Shown here: positions 1 through 12,039 of the stretch, piece by piece
Layout of the letters: every line of letters begins with the position of its first letter
How positions within the stretch are numbered: position 1 is the stretch's first letter
Source of the DNA: Amblyornis subalaris
Taxonomy: Eukaryota > Chordata > Aves > Passeriformes > Ptilonorhynchidae
Assembly (NCBI GenBank): GCA_018881555.1
Contig: JACAXG010000021.1
Location: 5,814,114 to 5,878,113 of the forward strand
Reading direction: 5' to 3'
DNA length: 64,000 nt
Notes under the pieces: model-generated
Database searches by the model: none
Told to the model about the DNA's origin: nothing
What the model saw: the letters and a program-made list of their open reading frames with translations, nothing else
Made by a program: the position numbers and the translations under genes

Positions 1-1130
1 GTCCTCCAGTGCTGATTAGATTAATAGCTGGCAAAATTTGGCCATTATGCATTATGTTAACAGAAAGTCACACTCGGCTGTTAACTCTACTTAGGCCATA
101 TGTTGAGCAGTCAGTGGTAGAGTGCAGGACAATATATGGAGCAACACCATGGTCAAGTCAGAATTAGGAGGAGCATCACATATTATTGTTAGCAGAAGCA
201 ATGCAGGCTTTTTGAAGGGTGTGCAATTCCTCTGTCAGCTCGTTTAGAGTTAAGCAAAACCATTTTAGCTTCATCTTTGTTTCTTATTTATACAGTGTGA
301 TTTTCTTTTTTATGAAACAAACAAAAAAAAGGCGTAAAACAAAACAATGCAGACCCACACAACAGGTTAGGCCAGGGTTTTTTTCTGGAGGACTTCCTGG
401 CGTCTTTCTGCTGTGTCCAAATTGACGTGCCATCAGGGACTGGCCTCATCTGTAGCACCACAGGTAGTTCTGCCTCTCAGCTGCACCTGCAGCCGACTGC
501 CTGAGCGCAGCTCCTGTGCAAAGCACAGCCAAGCACCTCACACACACTCCTCTAGAGCAGGTGGAACATATCAGTCAGGCTCAGCTTGAAAAGCTACCAG
601 TGAAGCCCTGAGTGACAGCTGTAGAGCAGGTGACTGCAAGTCACAAGACTCCCAAAGCAACGTTGCTTCCCAAGGGGAATTCAATCCTCGCTCAGTCAGG
701 CTGCAAGGTGTGTTTTCAAGGCAGGCTGGCTAAGTACATGTGGGACCACGCTCTGTGTTGATTTCTACCAAGTACAGATTTTTTGTGGCCTTCGTATTAA
801 CCTGAAGAGCATTCAGCCGAAGGGCAGTGCTCTGCCAGTGTGCCTATTCTAGCTCTGGATAGAGAATGAAATCATGGAACAATTCACTTTTTATTAGCAA
901 CCTTTTCTTTGGTCAGGAAGAAAATGAGGTATTTTGAAGCTGAAGCTTCTGGGGGGTTACATACTACTCTCATAACACTAACACCCAGGGAGCAACATAA
1001 GCACAAGTTCCCTTGCCTTTAAAGGGGCTTGGTTTTGTCTCAGAGCAGAACAGGAATGTTTAGGAAAACGTAAGAGTTTTGCAGGTTAGAAAAGCATTTT
1101 CCACATAGCTCTAGCCTTATTTATGGGAGG
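1..1130. other. Unique non-coding stretch, no gene seen
   Basis: AT-rich sequence with stops in every frame. The only open frame of note, 219-425 plus, has 68 codons, is rich in K, F and S, and resembles no family I know. The 470-560 part is somewhat GC-richer (CTGCAG and CAGCTG words) but has no promoter-like structure. I see nothing else here. Confidence 0.6.
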
Positions 1131-1410
1131 CCTCTAATGGTATTTAATATTTCAAACAATTTTGGTTTCAATTAAATTAATAGATGGGAAAATAGAAAAG
1201 AAAAGGCTGGAAGGGGGGTAATTTTTTCCTATCCTGCGGGAAAATTCCAATTACTTAAATTATTCTTTTGCAGAGAAATGAAACAATTGCTGCAAAGGGG
1301 AACATTGGAAAATGTCATCCAATCTGCTTCTGAAATGTAGTTTATGCAATGAAGCAACATTTGTGTGGATTCCACTAATTCACTCCATTTTAGAACACCA
1401 GCCAGACAGC
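1131..1410. promoter_or_regulatory. Candidate conserved non-coding element, homeodomain-site rich
   Basis: This block has the texture of a vertebrate developmental enhancer. It carries ATTAAATTAAT near 1170, an AATTACTTAAATTATT-like run near 1250, ACAAT/AACAATTG words that suit SOX factors or E-box-like binding near 1285, and no repeat signature. Seen: the motif words. Inferred: enhancer function. Short TAAT words are expected by chance in AT-rich DNA, so the call is weak without an alignment. Confidence 0.22.
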
Positions 1411-1740
1411 AGTTTCAGTGTCACTTGAAAACTATTAGGACTGCTGACAGTCAGGGTCCACCTCCACNCCCTTTCCCAGAAGCACCTAGATGTTTTTGGG
1501 ACACAAACCAGTGAAGTTTTGAGAATGCCCCTTCACAAGGCAACATAAGCATCTCAGTCCATTACTCAGAGGCAGTTTAGGCAGAGAGGTTCCCTTGATG
1601 CCCTGGGAGCTGCTTTGGAAGTCTAAGCTCCAGTGATGGAGACTTACAGCTGTAAAATACAAGATTACCTAGAGTACTTATTGCTAAAGATGTAGAGAAG
1701 GATGCAATGTGGCTTTTCAAAGATGGCTATTAATCCATGC

Positions 1741-1962
1741 AGTCATACAATTACAGAACGGTTTGGAGAGGATCTTAAAGAGCATTTAGTTCCAACCCCC
1801 CTGCCATGGGCAGGGACACCTTCCACTAGACCAGGTTGCTCAAAACCCTACCTAGCCTGGCCTTGAACACTTCCAGAGATGGGGCATCCACGGCTTCTCT
1901 GGGCAGCCTGTTCCAGTGTCTCACCATGCCCACAATAAACAGCTTCTTCCAGCTATTCAACC
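1741..1962 (-). mobile_element. CR1 LINE, 5'-truncated 3' end
   Basis: This matches the 3' end of chicken repeat 1 read in reverse. Diagnostic words on the plus strand are AGTTCCAACCCCCCTGCC, GGGCAGGGACACCTTCCACT, AGACCAGGTTGCTCAAA, TGGCCTTGAACACTTCCAG and GGGGCATCCACGGCTTCTCT. The element therefore runs on the minus strand and its 3' end lies at about 1741, where a degenerate copy of the 8-bp ATTCTRTG terminal repeat remains (ATTCTGTAATTGTATG in minus orientation). Only about 220 bp are present, with no ORF2, which is the usual 5' truncation. Family membership is from established knowledge of avian repeats; the upstream edge near 1962 is approximate. Confidence 0.94.
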
Positions 1963-4900
1963 AGCTATCACAGTACAGCAGCATTTAACACCAAAGCACC
2001 AAATCACTGTTCTCCAAAGTTGTTAGGTCCTCCCAAGCCATACAGTCAATCGGGAGCATCAGTTATATCTGAAAAACATGGCCTAAATATGATCCCTGAC
2101 TTCCTACAGACTCCGGCAGGTGTTGCTTTGGGATTCTCTGGATAGTTTTGCAAATGTTACTCAAGATCTAGCCCATTGTCTTCTGTAAAACTTAACACAC
2201 AATAAAAGTATTTTCAGCATTATGATTCACTTTCCCCTTGCTTTTAACAACAATTCTGCTTATAGGTCATAGGAAAAGCACTAGGAAGTCACCACTCAGG
2301 ATTTTTACCCCAGAACATGAGAATACGGTTTCAAAAAGACAGCAAATGAAACCAATGCCAATAAAATAAATACTGCAGTCAACACCTTATAAAATATTAC
2401 CACCTTCAGCTGGTTATTGTCCTTTGGATACTTGTTCTATCACAGGTACTGTTTTCTGGAAGCTATGACTAATAAGATAAACTCCAGGGAGAAAAATCTT
2501 GAAATGGCCTCAAAGATCTCTGGAAAATTTAGACTGTAAGCATTCATGTTTTGGAAAAATAATTTATTTTTCCCTAAACCAATAATATGTAAACAAATAT
2601 GACTCAGAGACTTCAACTATAAGAACAGCCATTCCTTTCACTAGTTTCACTAGGCTTTGTCCTCTTCTCATCCGAAGCAGCACACTTGCAATGACAATTC
2701 TGTGCTACTAAGTGAATCTCACATTTACACTGAGAGTGCCCAAGTGTTTTTCAGATCTTGACTCTGATTTATCTACTTTTGTCATAAATCTGCCTGGCAA
2801 AAAAAACTAAAAAAAAAAAAAACAACAGAAAAACCAACCAAAAAAACCCCACACACAGCTGAGACAGGGGCATGTTCCCTTTTAGAAGTCAATGAAAGAA
2901 AGNGGGTGTGGAAGAGAAACTCTTTTAACACTGCTCAAGAAAATAGTTTTCAGTCAGACTCCAGTGCTGCCTAATTCCTGTCTGCGTCAGCCCAGTTAAA
3001 GCTGCCTGTGCTTAGGGGCGATTGGCAGACTGCTCTGGGTTCCTTCACAGCACTGCTAATCTCCACTAATACTCTCCCATGCTTNATTTAATTTCACTCT
3101 CAGGGCTCTTTTTCAAATTCTTCCTCAAATCTTAAACCAATGCCCTCATTGTTTAGGATTCCTTTACCCTGACAAGTCTGACCTCAGATATCCTTTCCTC
3201 TTTCCTGCTCTGTAACTCAGGCAGTTCACTTACTCATTCATATGGTAACCTCACATAATGGTCTCCACATTAATTAAGTAATTTTGGTTCTTTAAGGTAC
3301 TACAGAGGGGTTTTCAATCTCCCAGTGCCTTTCAGGCCAATTGAACTAATTTTTTTGTTGAACAGAGTGGAGAGTACATGGAAGAAGAGCCAAGGAGAAC
3401 ATGCTCGTTCTCCCTCTGGGCCATTCCTTTCATGCTGCTTCAGGGCTAGGCCAAAACAACATCAGCAAGTCTAATTTGCCCCAGCAGTGGATGGGAAATG
3501 ACTAAAAACCCTGCAGATTAATTTGTGTCAGATGTATGCTTTAAAGCAAGTGAGAGCAAGAGAGAATGTGAGAGCACTTACAGAAAAACATGCTCTTTCT
3601 GTGGGATTTAGAAGGGCCCTCTTGTTTCAGATCTCTTGGGAGCTGAGTGGCCCCGAGAAAAAGAAAATTCCTACCTTTGCTTCATGTTCTCCTTTTGTAT
3701 TTAATGCTTTTCAGTAATCAGACAATTTAGAAAAAAATCAGATGGATAAAAAGAAGCAAAACTGTACAATGCATTATTGGTTTTGCAGTAACTGCTGGTC
3801 CTTCTAGCAAAGATGGTTTCACACTATACAGGTGAGACAGGCAGAAAAAGAACAGGTTTGGGGATTTTTTTTTTGAGGGGTGAGGGTTGTGTCCCACATC
3901 ATTCCAGAAAAGCAAAAGGTGGTGGAAACCTCATGTCACCCTGGAAAATAGTAATGATTAGTGCTACATAGTCAATAATCTAATAGGACTGAAACTGCAG
4001 CTCAATACATGATNCTGACTAGGAAGCCTGGGTCCAAACCAATTTTTCTTTTGAAACAGTAGACCCCAAGTTGCTCTCTGATGGCCGGATGTGATCACCC
4101 AGCTGTGGTATTCTAACAGGAGGGAGTCCTGGAGTGGCCTATGGAAATCCAACAGCTGTAATACTTACTTAGGTGCTACTCGGTGCGACTTGGTAGGGAA
4201 CTTTCTTTTTTTTTCTGTACATGACTAACACACAAGCTGAGAAACAGCACGACTGGCAGTGGGTAGACTTCTTACTGGTATTCCCAGCAAGGCCAAGAAC
4301 AGTCATCTCTGTGTCCAATCTCTCTGGTTAATGGTGTTGCGACACTGGAGATGAGTCATGCGTGTGCTATCGCTGTGCAGTAACCTTTCTGTTGCTAAAT
4401 TAAATAGGTTTAATTTTGTACATTCTTGGAACTCATATCCAGTCTGATCTGCTCACCACATCTAAAAGCATTTGTTTACTTTTTAGGCAGCCCTGCTGTT
4501 TAGATCTCAGATGACTGCCTCAAAAATTCTAGGGAAGCTCAAAATAAGCCTCATAAAGAAGTGCAGCATTAGCATGGACTCATTTCTGGTGAGAGATAGT
4601 TCTGCTTCAAAAACTTCAAGCCTTACTCTTCATTCACACTATTCCTAATCCTTGTCTTATCATTATTATGAGACAGAAATAATAACACCCAAAGTCCTAC
4701 CCGAAGTCTGAATCCTAATCTGATTTGGCAGCATAAAACTAACCATAAAAAAATCTTCCAAGAGAGCCAAACAGACAAAAAGCCCCAATCTAAAATGAGA
4801 GCGAAGAAGTTTTGTGGAATCAGACCTTAAATCTTGGTTTCAGAACAGACTAACACTTAGGAGCCTGTCACAACTTTCAACAAGATGTCAGATATAGTTA

Positions 4901-6100
4901 ATACAACATTTAATATTGGTGCAGTTATACTGGTACTCTTAGCAGTATCACCTATTTCAATCTACAAAGGAAATAGCAGTACAGGGAAGAAACAACATAG
5001 GATGCTTTTATATCTATAAATGTTGTTTTACTGGGATGTTTTTCAATAAAAACACATACCAGTAATTAAATTGTTGTCTTAGTGCCAGATCTTCTATATG
5101 AGACCAAGAGTCTCAGAAGACTTCACCAGTTTCACTAGTATTTTGGCAGGTAATAGCATTTCCAGGCCCACATGTAAGCACCAGATCACATCTGACAAAG
5201 AGAGAAAGTCTTCAGTTACTTGAGCATTTTGAAAATATTCTTTTTAAGGTTGATGAAATGTATAAGAATTGGCCAGTTAAAAAATAAAGCAATTCTCCTC
5301 AAAGGAGCAAAAAGCCATTCAGAAGATACAATAATGAAAGCAAATAGAAATGTGTAGTAGTGCTGATTATCTCGGCAAGTCTTCCCTCTCTATAACACAT
5401 ACTTGTGGAAAATGGTAACAACAGCTATAGCAATTCATGTAATGCTATCTGAATATTTTTATCTGAGAGAAAACTATGCTATTATGTTCATGTATACAAG
5501 AAAAAAACAAATCCTGGAGAAGATGAATTCAATAATATCTAGATTCTTAATTCCCTGATTTAGGTCCCAATAGAAGCTTAGAAACTTTCAGTGGAAGGAG
5601 AAAGAGGAATTTCCTTATTTTATCCACGGGAAAACCTCAAGTTAATTGATGTGGTCTATCAGCTTTAGGGTGCCTAGTGCTGAAAAAAACCATGCAGCCC
5701 AACCTGCAGATAACCAGTTTGACTGACCTCACTCTGCAACCCTGTTTGTTCAGCACACATTCACATCAGTGCTAGTTCCAGCTCAGGAGAGCAGCTCAAG
5801 CACAGAGCCAGAGGTTTGCAGGACAAGCCTGCTCTACCCTTGCTTGGAGCAGCCTTGGGAGCCAGGAACCACACCCTTGCTTCCTATCATAGCAGAACAA
5901 GCCTAGAAGTCACAAAACCTATCTACTGGTTACACTGCCAGAAATGTGCATGTGTGCACCCAGTCCAGTACGAATTAGCCTTTCTGGAACCAAAGTCTCA
6001 ATCATCTATCCGAGGTCAAACAGTGGGAATGTCCCACACTGACAGTCCTCCTGGAGATAGACAGAAGGTTTGAAAAAATGCCATCAACATTTCCCTCATC
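1963..6100. other. Unique non-coding stretch
   Basis: No gene is supported. Open frames at 3523-3717 (plus), 3727-3915 (minus), 3964-4152 (minus) and 5816-6073 (plus) are each under 90 codons and without recognisable domains. The segment includes an A-rich patch at 2799-2856 and a modestly interesting part at 4290-4480, with an AP-1-like TGAGTCA, a few CpGs and TTAAATAGGTTTAATTTTG, which could be a weak conserved element. The rest shows nothing. Confidence 0.6.
2799..2856 (+). repeat. A-rich low-complexity tract
   Basis: Interrupted A-runs, the longest 14 A at 2809-2822, followed by AACC and CACACA words. There is no transposon body upstream that I recognise, so I read it as simple low-complexity DNA and not a retroposon tail. 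Confidence 0.8.
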
Positions 6101-6106
6101 TCACCC

Positions 6107-6465
6107 GAGGACCTCTCCTGTCCAGATAAGGACTATGACAATTGCTCGTCTTAGGCTGCGGGAACAGTCTCAGGGGGGACTGTGGAATATTCGATCCTCC
6201 AAGACTTGCAGGATTCATGATATCGGAAGCTCATGTCAGATAACAGCTCAGTGAGTCTTTCCCAATCTGTGCCTGATCTAAGCTCGAACTTGCCATTCCT
6301 GGACAGTACCAATAATGCAATTGCAACATTTATGAGAGCAGAGCCCACAGTGCTGGGTTGAAGAGCCGTGAAGACTGCAGGGTCTTCATGTATGGCAAGA
6401 AAATTGTACACGAGGAGGGCAATCTGAATGATAGTTGCACCTAACTCAGCCTTCCTCCCGCCAGG
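6107..6465 (-). other. CpG-retaining open stretch, possible decayed coding remnant
   Basis: On the minus strand a frame stays open from just after a TAG near 6490 down to the TAA before 6150, roughly 110 codons, with no ATG near its start (the codon at 6411 is GTG). The translation has mixed composition, a hydrophobic stretch (ALINVAIALLVL) and then a polar part including DWERLTELLSDMSFRYHE. About nine CpGs survive, more than the AT-rich surroundings. I do not recognise the family. It could be an exon, a fragment of an old retroelement or retrocopy, or chance. No convincing splice pair was found. The evidence is composition and frame only. Confidence 0.15.
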
Positions 6466-6479
6466 AAGCCCTTCACCCC

Positions 6480-8180
6480 CACCAAAAGTCTATATCTGTT
6501 ACCAAAGACTAACCATCACTATCAAAAACATTTCTAGTATTTCATGACTTAAATATCTGAAAGGTAGTAGAATCTCAGCTAATTACTCATCATTACTATC
6601 ACTCTGATATCTGCATTATATTTTTAATAACACAAGAACATGGAAGTAATTATGAAGGCTACAGATAACTTAAAAGCTAATATCCTTGAACAGCTGCTTG
6701 TAAATGTTTCCTCATTTTATTCTATATTTATTTGTCCATTGAATTAATGAAGCACCAAAACACTATTGTTTGCTTACATACCAATGCAGATTTCTGTCAC
6801 GAATAAACACAAAGTGAAAAGTAACAAATTGCTTATCAGCAAGGTACATTTGTTCTGCATTTTCAAGAACATCTGTAGGAGTCTGAAGGGCAGAAATCAG
6901 ATCCCTGAAAGAGAGTTTGTCATGGCTAATTCTTAGAAAAGGAAAAAAAGAAAAAAACACCAACCAAAACCACAACCACTCACATGCACTTGAGAGGGGT
7001 AGGAGTCTTAAAGTTTTTGCTATAAGGCTCAAAGATTTCATTTTCAGAGAACTCAGCTAAGGATTGTGCATGCTTAACAATTCTCAATAATCAGGTCCAA
7101 TTGTCTGAAATCAATGATTAAGAAAAAATAGATCCTAAAGTTTATCCATGGGCTTTACATGAATGCCTGATATTTCTCTCTCTTCATTTTGAATTTTTAG
7201 ACCCAGTCCACTGTTCACATTTCTAGGCATTAGCAGACATTTAATTGTTATTTTTCCCCCTTATGTTCAAACTTTTAGGTCCTGGGCCAACGTGTGGCCT
7301 CAGCTGTGTGAATGTAAACCAAGCAACTCAATTCACTCGAGTGAGTTTCCATTAGCAAAGGCATAAGCAAGACTTGGCTCTCACACCTGATGTGCCTTAC
7401 CACTCTAATAATCTCATGATGGGATCTCAGAAACAGAAATACTCAAGTGTTCATAACACTGTGCTAAATATGTGTCTAAGTCTATTCCAGCTCAGGCTTT
7501 TACTGAAGCACCATTTAAGAACTGTTTGGCAAAAAAAAAAAAAAAAAAGGCACTAGATTTTTTGACCCAAGTTTCTAAATTTACCATTTGACTATATATT
7601 TTTCTTTACATATGCTGTGACTCAGACCTGCACTCACTTGCAAGCTGTGTACACAGTGAATAGCTACACACGTTTCATATGATCAGCCCTGTTTGCTCTC
7701 TGTGTAAAACAGAAGAGGTCACTGTATCTGACACAAACCTGAACTTACAGCTAGAGTAATAAGTAACTTGAATACAAACAAATCAAGCAATCTTGCCCTA
7801 AAGTCAGCATGAACCAGTTGATTTTCCTCGCTGAACCCCTGCAAATGAGCTAAGTGGGAAAAGGAAAACATCTACTTTGGGGAAGACAAAGAGGAGCTTT
7901 TAGTCTGATAAATGCAATCCCACACAAGCCCCACTCTGCCTGACCAGGTGACCCCACTTCTCCCTTCCCAATGCCTGCATGCTCCAGCAAGCTCTGAGTG
8001 CCTTCTCCCAGCTCTTGGGAAGAAGGGGAGAAGTTTGCTATAGGGAGAAAGACTTTATAGCTCACCAGCTGTGTGAACAAACTCAGACATATTTGGCTTC
8101 TGTGAACTGGGCTAAATCAATGAAACATCAGAGCTCAAACTTGATGCTTTATTTCCTTTAGTCTGAGGTTCTGCTTGCTA
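6480..8180. other. Unique non-coding stretch
   Basis: No gene is supported. Frames at 6763-7041 (minus), 7374-7556 (plus) and 7850-8161 (both strands) are under 95 codons and look random; the 7374 frame ends by reading the poly-A at 7531. Nothing else is evident. Confidence 0.6.
7531..7548 (+). repeat. Poly-A tract (18 A)
   Basis: A pure run of 18 A followed by GGCACTAG. It could be a retroposon tail, but no repeat body or target-site duplication is visible upstream, so I call it a simple homopolymer. Confidence 0.85.
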
Positions 8181-8185
8181 TAAAC

Positions 8186-8535
8186 GTGATCTGGAACAGC
8201 ACGTGTGAGACTGTAAAGCAAAAAAGAAATGAAAACAAAATGTGATTGTACATGAGATCAATTCCATGCTGACGTGATAATACGTTCAAAATTCTCGTTT
8301 CTGTAGAAAGCTGACCACAGGCACTTCATCAATCAGTATTTCGATTTGTAATGTGTTCCGTATGGTTCTCTGTCATTACTTAATGGGGAACATCCCCTCT
8401 GAAAACATCTGACTCTGAGCTCTGCATCGAGAGAGCTGCTCGTGTTTCAACCACGTTTCCCAGAAACTGAACACTCAGCAACATATTCATTTTAGTGACA
8501 GCCACCACTAATGAGAAACAGCCATGCGTTCGTTG
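8186..8535. promoter_or_regulatory. Candidate conserved element with retained CpGs
   Basis: Twelve CpG dinucleotides survive in 350 bp of otherwise AT-rich DNA. Site words include a palindromic E-box CACGTG near 8200, a CRE-like TGACGTGA near 8271, TTCATCAATCAGTATTTCGATT, and TCATTACTTAATGG near 8375. There is no open frame of note. Retained CpGs and mixed factor sites are typical of constrained regulatory DNA, but this is inferred without conservation data. Confidence 0.3.
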
Positions 8536-8539
8536 AATC

Positions 8540-11500
8540 TTTTACAAGCCAAAGAAATTTATATTAACAACAACAAAAAAAATCTCAGATTCATTTACAT
8601 GACAATCTCTAGAATCTCCAAAATCTTTATTTTAACATCCTAAAGCTCATACTGAGTTGGTGTTTGTACATCTCTGTTTTTCATTTAATAGTTTCTTTCT
8701 AGTTTATTTTGTGTTTTTTTTTTTTTTATCTCTAGTTAGGCCAGTTGTTCTGACATGTGTTCTGCATATCAGGAACAGGAAGCTGGGGCATGAATTGGAG
8801 GGTTTATCACAAGCGGAGAGCTGGGGGAAAAAAATCAGCAAGTCCATGAGAAGTAAAAAGCTCATACAACACTCAGTGATGGCTGAAAAAGGCAATTAGA
8901 AAAGCTGAGCCATTTTATTGGAGAGCTATATCATTTTCCCACATCAATTTTCTTTGCTCAGAATATCAAGGGATTACTCGTCTCAAAACTTCTTGGGTTT
9001 TGTTGTTTTGTTTTAGGTTTGGGGGGTTTTGGGGGTTTGGTTTTTTTGGGAGGGAAGTGTTTGGTTGGTTTTGTAATAAAGAGGAGCAGCTGTGAAAGAT
9101 TTTGAATTGATAATATATGAAATTTTAAAAAAATTACCAGACCCACAAGAATGCAAGTCATGAGGAAACAAAAATTTCAAATTCCATGTAAACAACAACT
9201 GTTTCAGAAGACTGGAGGTAACAAGTGCTGTACCTTTATTCAGAAGAGTCTCTACTGGTTGTTCAGGGCATTACTTTGAAATAGTCATTAAAAGCAAAAT
9301 AATAAAATGGCTGGGTGCTCAGGATGCCATAGAGTCAAACCAGCAGAATTTCTACAGAGAAAACCTGTTTCTCACTAGTCTGCTAAGAATTATTTAAATC
9401 TACCAACAAGACATTGACAAAGGATAATTTATTTCCATAATGAGCCTAACAGACACAAAGCAGTATACCAGGCAAGACATAGCTATGATAAGAATAAGAT
9501 TAGCAACTCTCCCAGATCATGGGCCAGATCATCCCTTACTCCCAGGGACTTCAGCAGGATTTGTTCCAGGAGTAAATGGTTAAAAATGGAACGAAGAGGT
9601 TTACAACTGCTTAAATCTATGTTATAATCTTCTTCAAGGCAGCTTACAAAGAATTTCTAAAAAAAATTTAAAATAGTATTTTAAGTAATAGTATTTTGAC
9701 AGGTAATCAAGTCAAAGCCACAGTTGAAAACTCATATACTAAGTTCAAAGCATGATTAATTAACACTTTGCATTTCTTGAAACATACTTCACAGGAGCGC
9801 ATTATGTTTCATCATACTAAGGAAGTTTACATTTGCCTCCTAAATTCACTGCTTTTAAAACAATGGTCCCTCCTGAACCTCAGTTTAGCTCCAATGACAA
9901 TATTTCCATCTTCACTACAGAAACCAATAATGTTCTTGGCTGTTTGTAAATGAAGAAAGAAATTAAATCCCAACCTCACAAGTGACACCAAGGCTACCTA
10001 AATTTTTAGTGTTTACTTACCAGATTCAAATGGAAGAGTCAAGAATTCCATCTNTCAGGATAGGAACCACCAAAATAAAAAACTCTTAGAAAAAACATGG
10101 TGTGAGCAACTGAAAAAGCATATCTAAGCAAGGACTTTTATAAAGAATCAGAAAGTTTCATATATATCTTTGATATATAAGAGAGAACAAATTTAGAAAG
10201 GAGAAATTAAAAATCCTACTATCTGAAGAAAAGCATTTGAGACAAAAGATAAGGAAAATTCTGTCACTAAAAAGTAAAAGAAAGCAACTCAGAGAAAGAC
10301 TTTTCTAGATCAAAGAATTTTGATCAGAATTTTCAGGTTTACATAAAAGACATTACTAAGCTTCAAGACAAGACAGGTATCATTTTACAGAAGAAAAAAT
10401 GGCAGACAATGAAAAACAAAAAGAGATTTAGAGGTTTGTTGATAGATTTCTGGAAGCAAAGCCAAGGAAAAGGGAATACAAATGTTGTAATGTATAAGGA
10501 AAGCATGCAGCACCCTGAACCCCAGTGCCAAGGCCAGGCATCAACACAGCCCTAACAGGAAGAGTAAAGTGACAGGACACACGTTCAGTATCAGGCTAAT
10601 CCAGGTAACCAGCTTGCAGGTGCAAAAAATAAGATCAAAAGGATGTTTTCTTAAAAGAAGCAGCTGATTGGAAGCACACCTGAAGTTGACTTTTGGTGTG
10701 TGCCTCACCACATTGCTGATCACTCAGATTATTCTCTTGACCTTTGAGATGCCTTCATTCAGAAAGTTCATGTGTGTTGAACCTGGTCTCTTTTGTTTCA
10801 TTTCATCTCTTAGCTGTCACAGAATGACTTTTCCACCTGGTAAAGAGCTTGTAGGCTTTATGCATACCTTGTCCCTGTGGCGCATTTCAGTGTGTTTCCC
10901 AAAAAAGTTGACAGAGGTAAACTTCAACAACTACGTGTGTTCAGGAGTATTTCCTTCTAAACACTCACATGTTGATCTCTGAAAAACATTATGCCAGATC
11001 TGATGCTGGCTAAATTTTGAAGTGAAACTTTCAGAGATGTTCCATTTTTTTCAGTATGTTAAAGCTGTCAGGGATGCACCTACTACATTTCAGCTGTTTG
11101 GAACCCAAAAACTGTGGCAATGGTAGTAAGAGGTCTGCTGCTACCAATGTCCTACTTGATCTGGTGCAAATGGAAAGATTATCCCAATCCTCACATGGAT
11201 TGGGATAGCAAGGTAGAAGTGTTGGGCCATGCATATGCATGGTACTTGTCTGTCTGAGAGAAATTATTCTAAGTTTACTATACAAAAAGGTACCTTTTAC
11301 AAAAGGTAAAAGTGAGATGAATCACAAATTATTTTAGACACATTAGTAAATGTTTAACTAGGTTACTCAGATATAATCCTGTTCCCATCTCTTTTGAGAA
11401 AATTAGAAAGGCTACATATATGTATGTAAGTATTTCTAAATAACAGCACCAGTAAATGGTAATCTCTTAGTACTAAAAAATGAGCAAAACATGTTATTTG

Positions 11501-12035
11501 GCTTTTCTTTGGATTATTATATTGATGTTAAACATCATAATACTACCATCCTCACAGGAAGTGAACAAATTGAGAGGGCCAAACTTTGGCTAGTTACTTG
11601 TAGGCACAATTTCAGAAAACTAAACTTTGGATACCCTATCTGTCCAAAACAGTCTTCCTGATGTTTGGTAGAAGGTACAGTCCAGGACTTTATTTCTGGC
11701 AAGGAAAGTTAAAAACCTGATGCTGGAGTAGGTGGGCACACTGATCCAAGCAACATGAGTGGGAACAGCATCAGGCTTGAATTTGGAAAAACAGATTTCA
11801 GTTGTTTTTTCTTTAAAGAGATTCAAAGCTTCTTACCACAGGTAGAGAAAAAGAGCTCGCAAGGGCTCATTTTCAATTTAATACTGAACTGAATGGAAGC
11901 TCACCTTCCTCCTTCTGGACTTAATCATGTTCAAGTAAAAAAACTGGGACCTTACTGACAGAGAAGGGATAAATGAGCAGAAAGAACTCTTTACAATGCC
12001 ATGAATAAATAGTTCCCCCATTCTGTTTTGGTAGT
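8540..12035. other. Unique non-coding stretch
   Basis: AT-rich DNA with no supported gene. Frames at 8657-8899, 9768-9953, 10668-10982 (plus) and 8958-9161, 11031-11285, 11620-11826 (minus) are all about 105 codons or fewer and unrecognised. It includes a T14 run (8714-8727), the G/T-rich tract at 9005-9072, and a 14-bp palindrome AAAAGGTACCTTTT near 11285. I see no transposon. Confidence 0.6.
9021..9054 (+). other. Potential G-quadruplex in a G/T-rich tract
   Basis: Four G-runs lie on the plus strand: G6, a T4 loop, G5, a 12-nt T-rich loop, G3, an A, G3. They sit inside a purely G/T-rich stretch running from about 9000 to 9072. The motif fits an extended quadruplex pattern; the long middle loop makes it weaker than the canonical form. 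No gene or promoter is nearby to give it a role. Confidence 0.4.
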
Positions 12036-12039
12036 TTCC

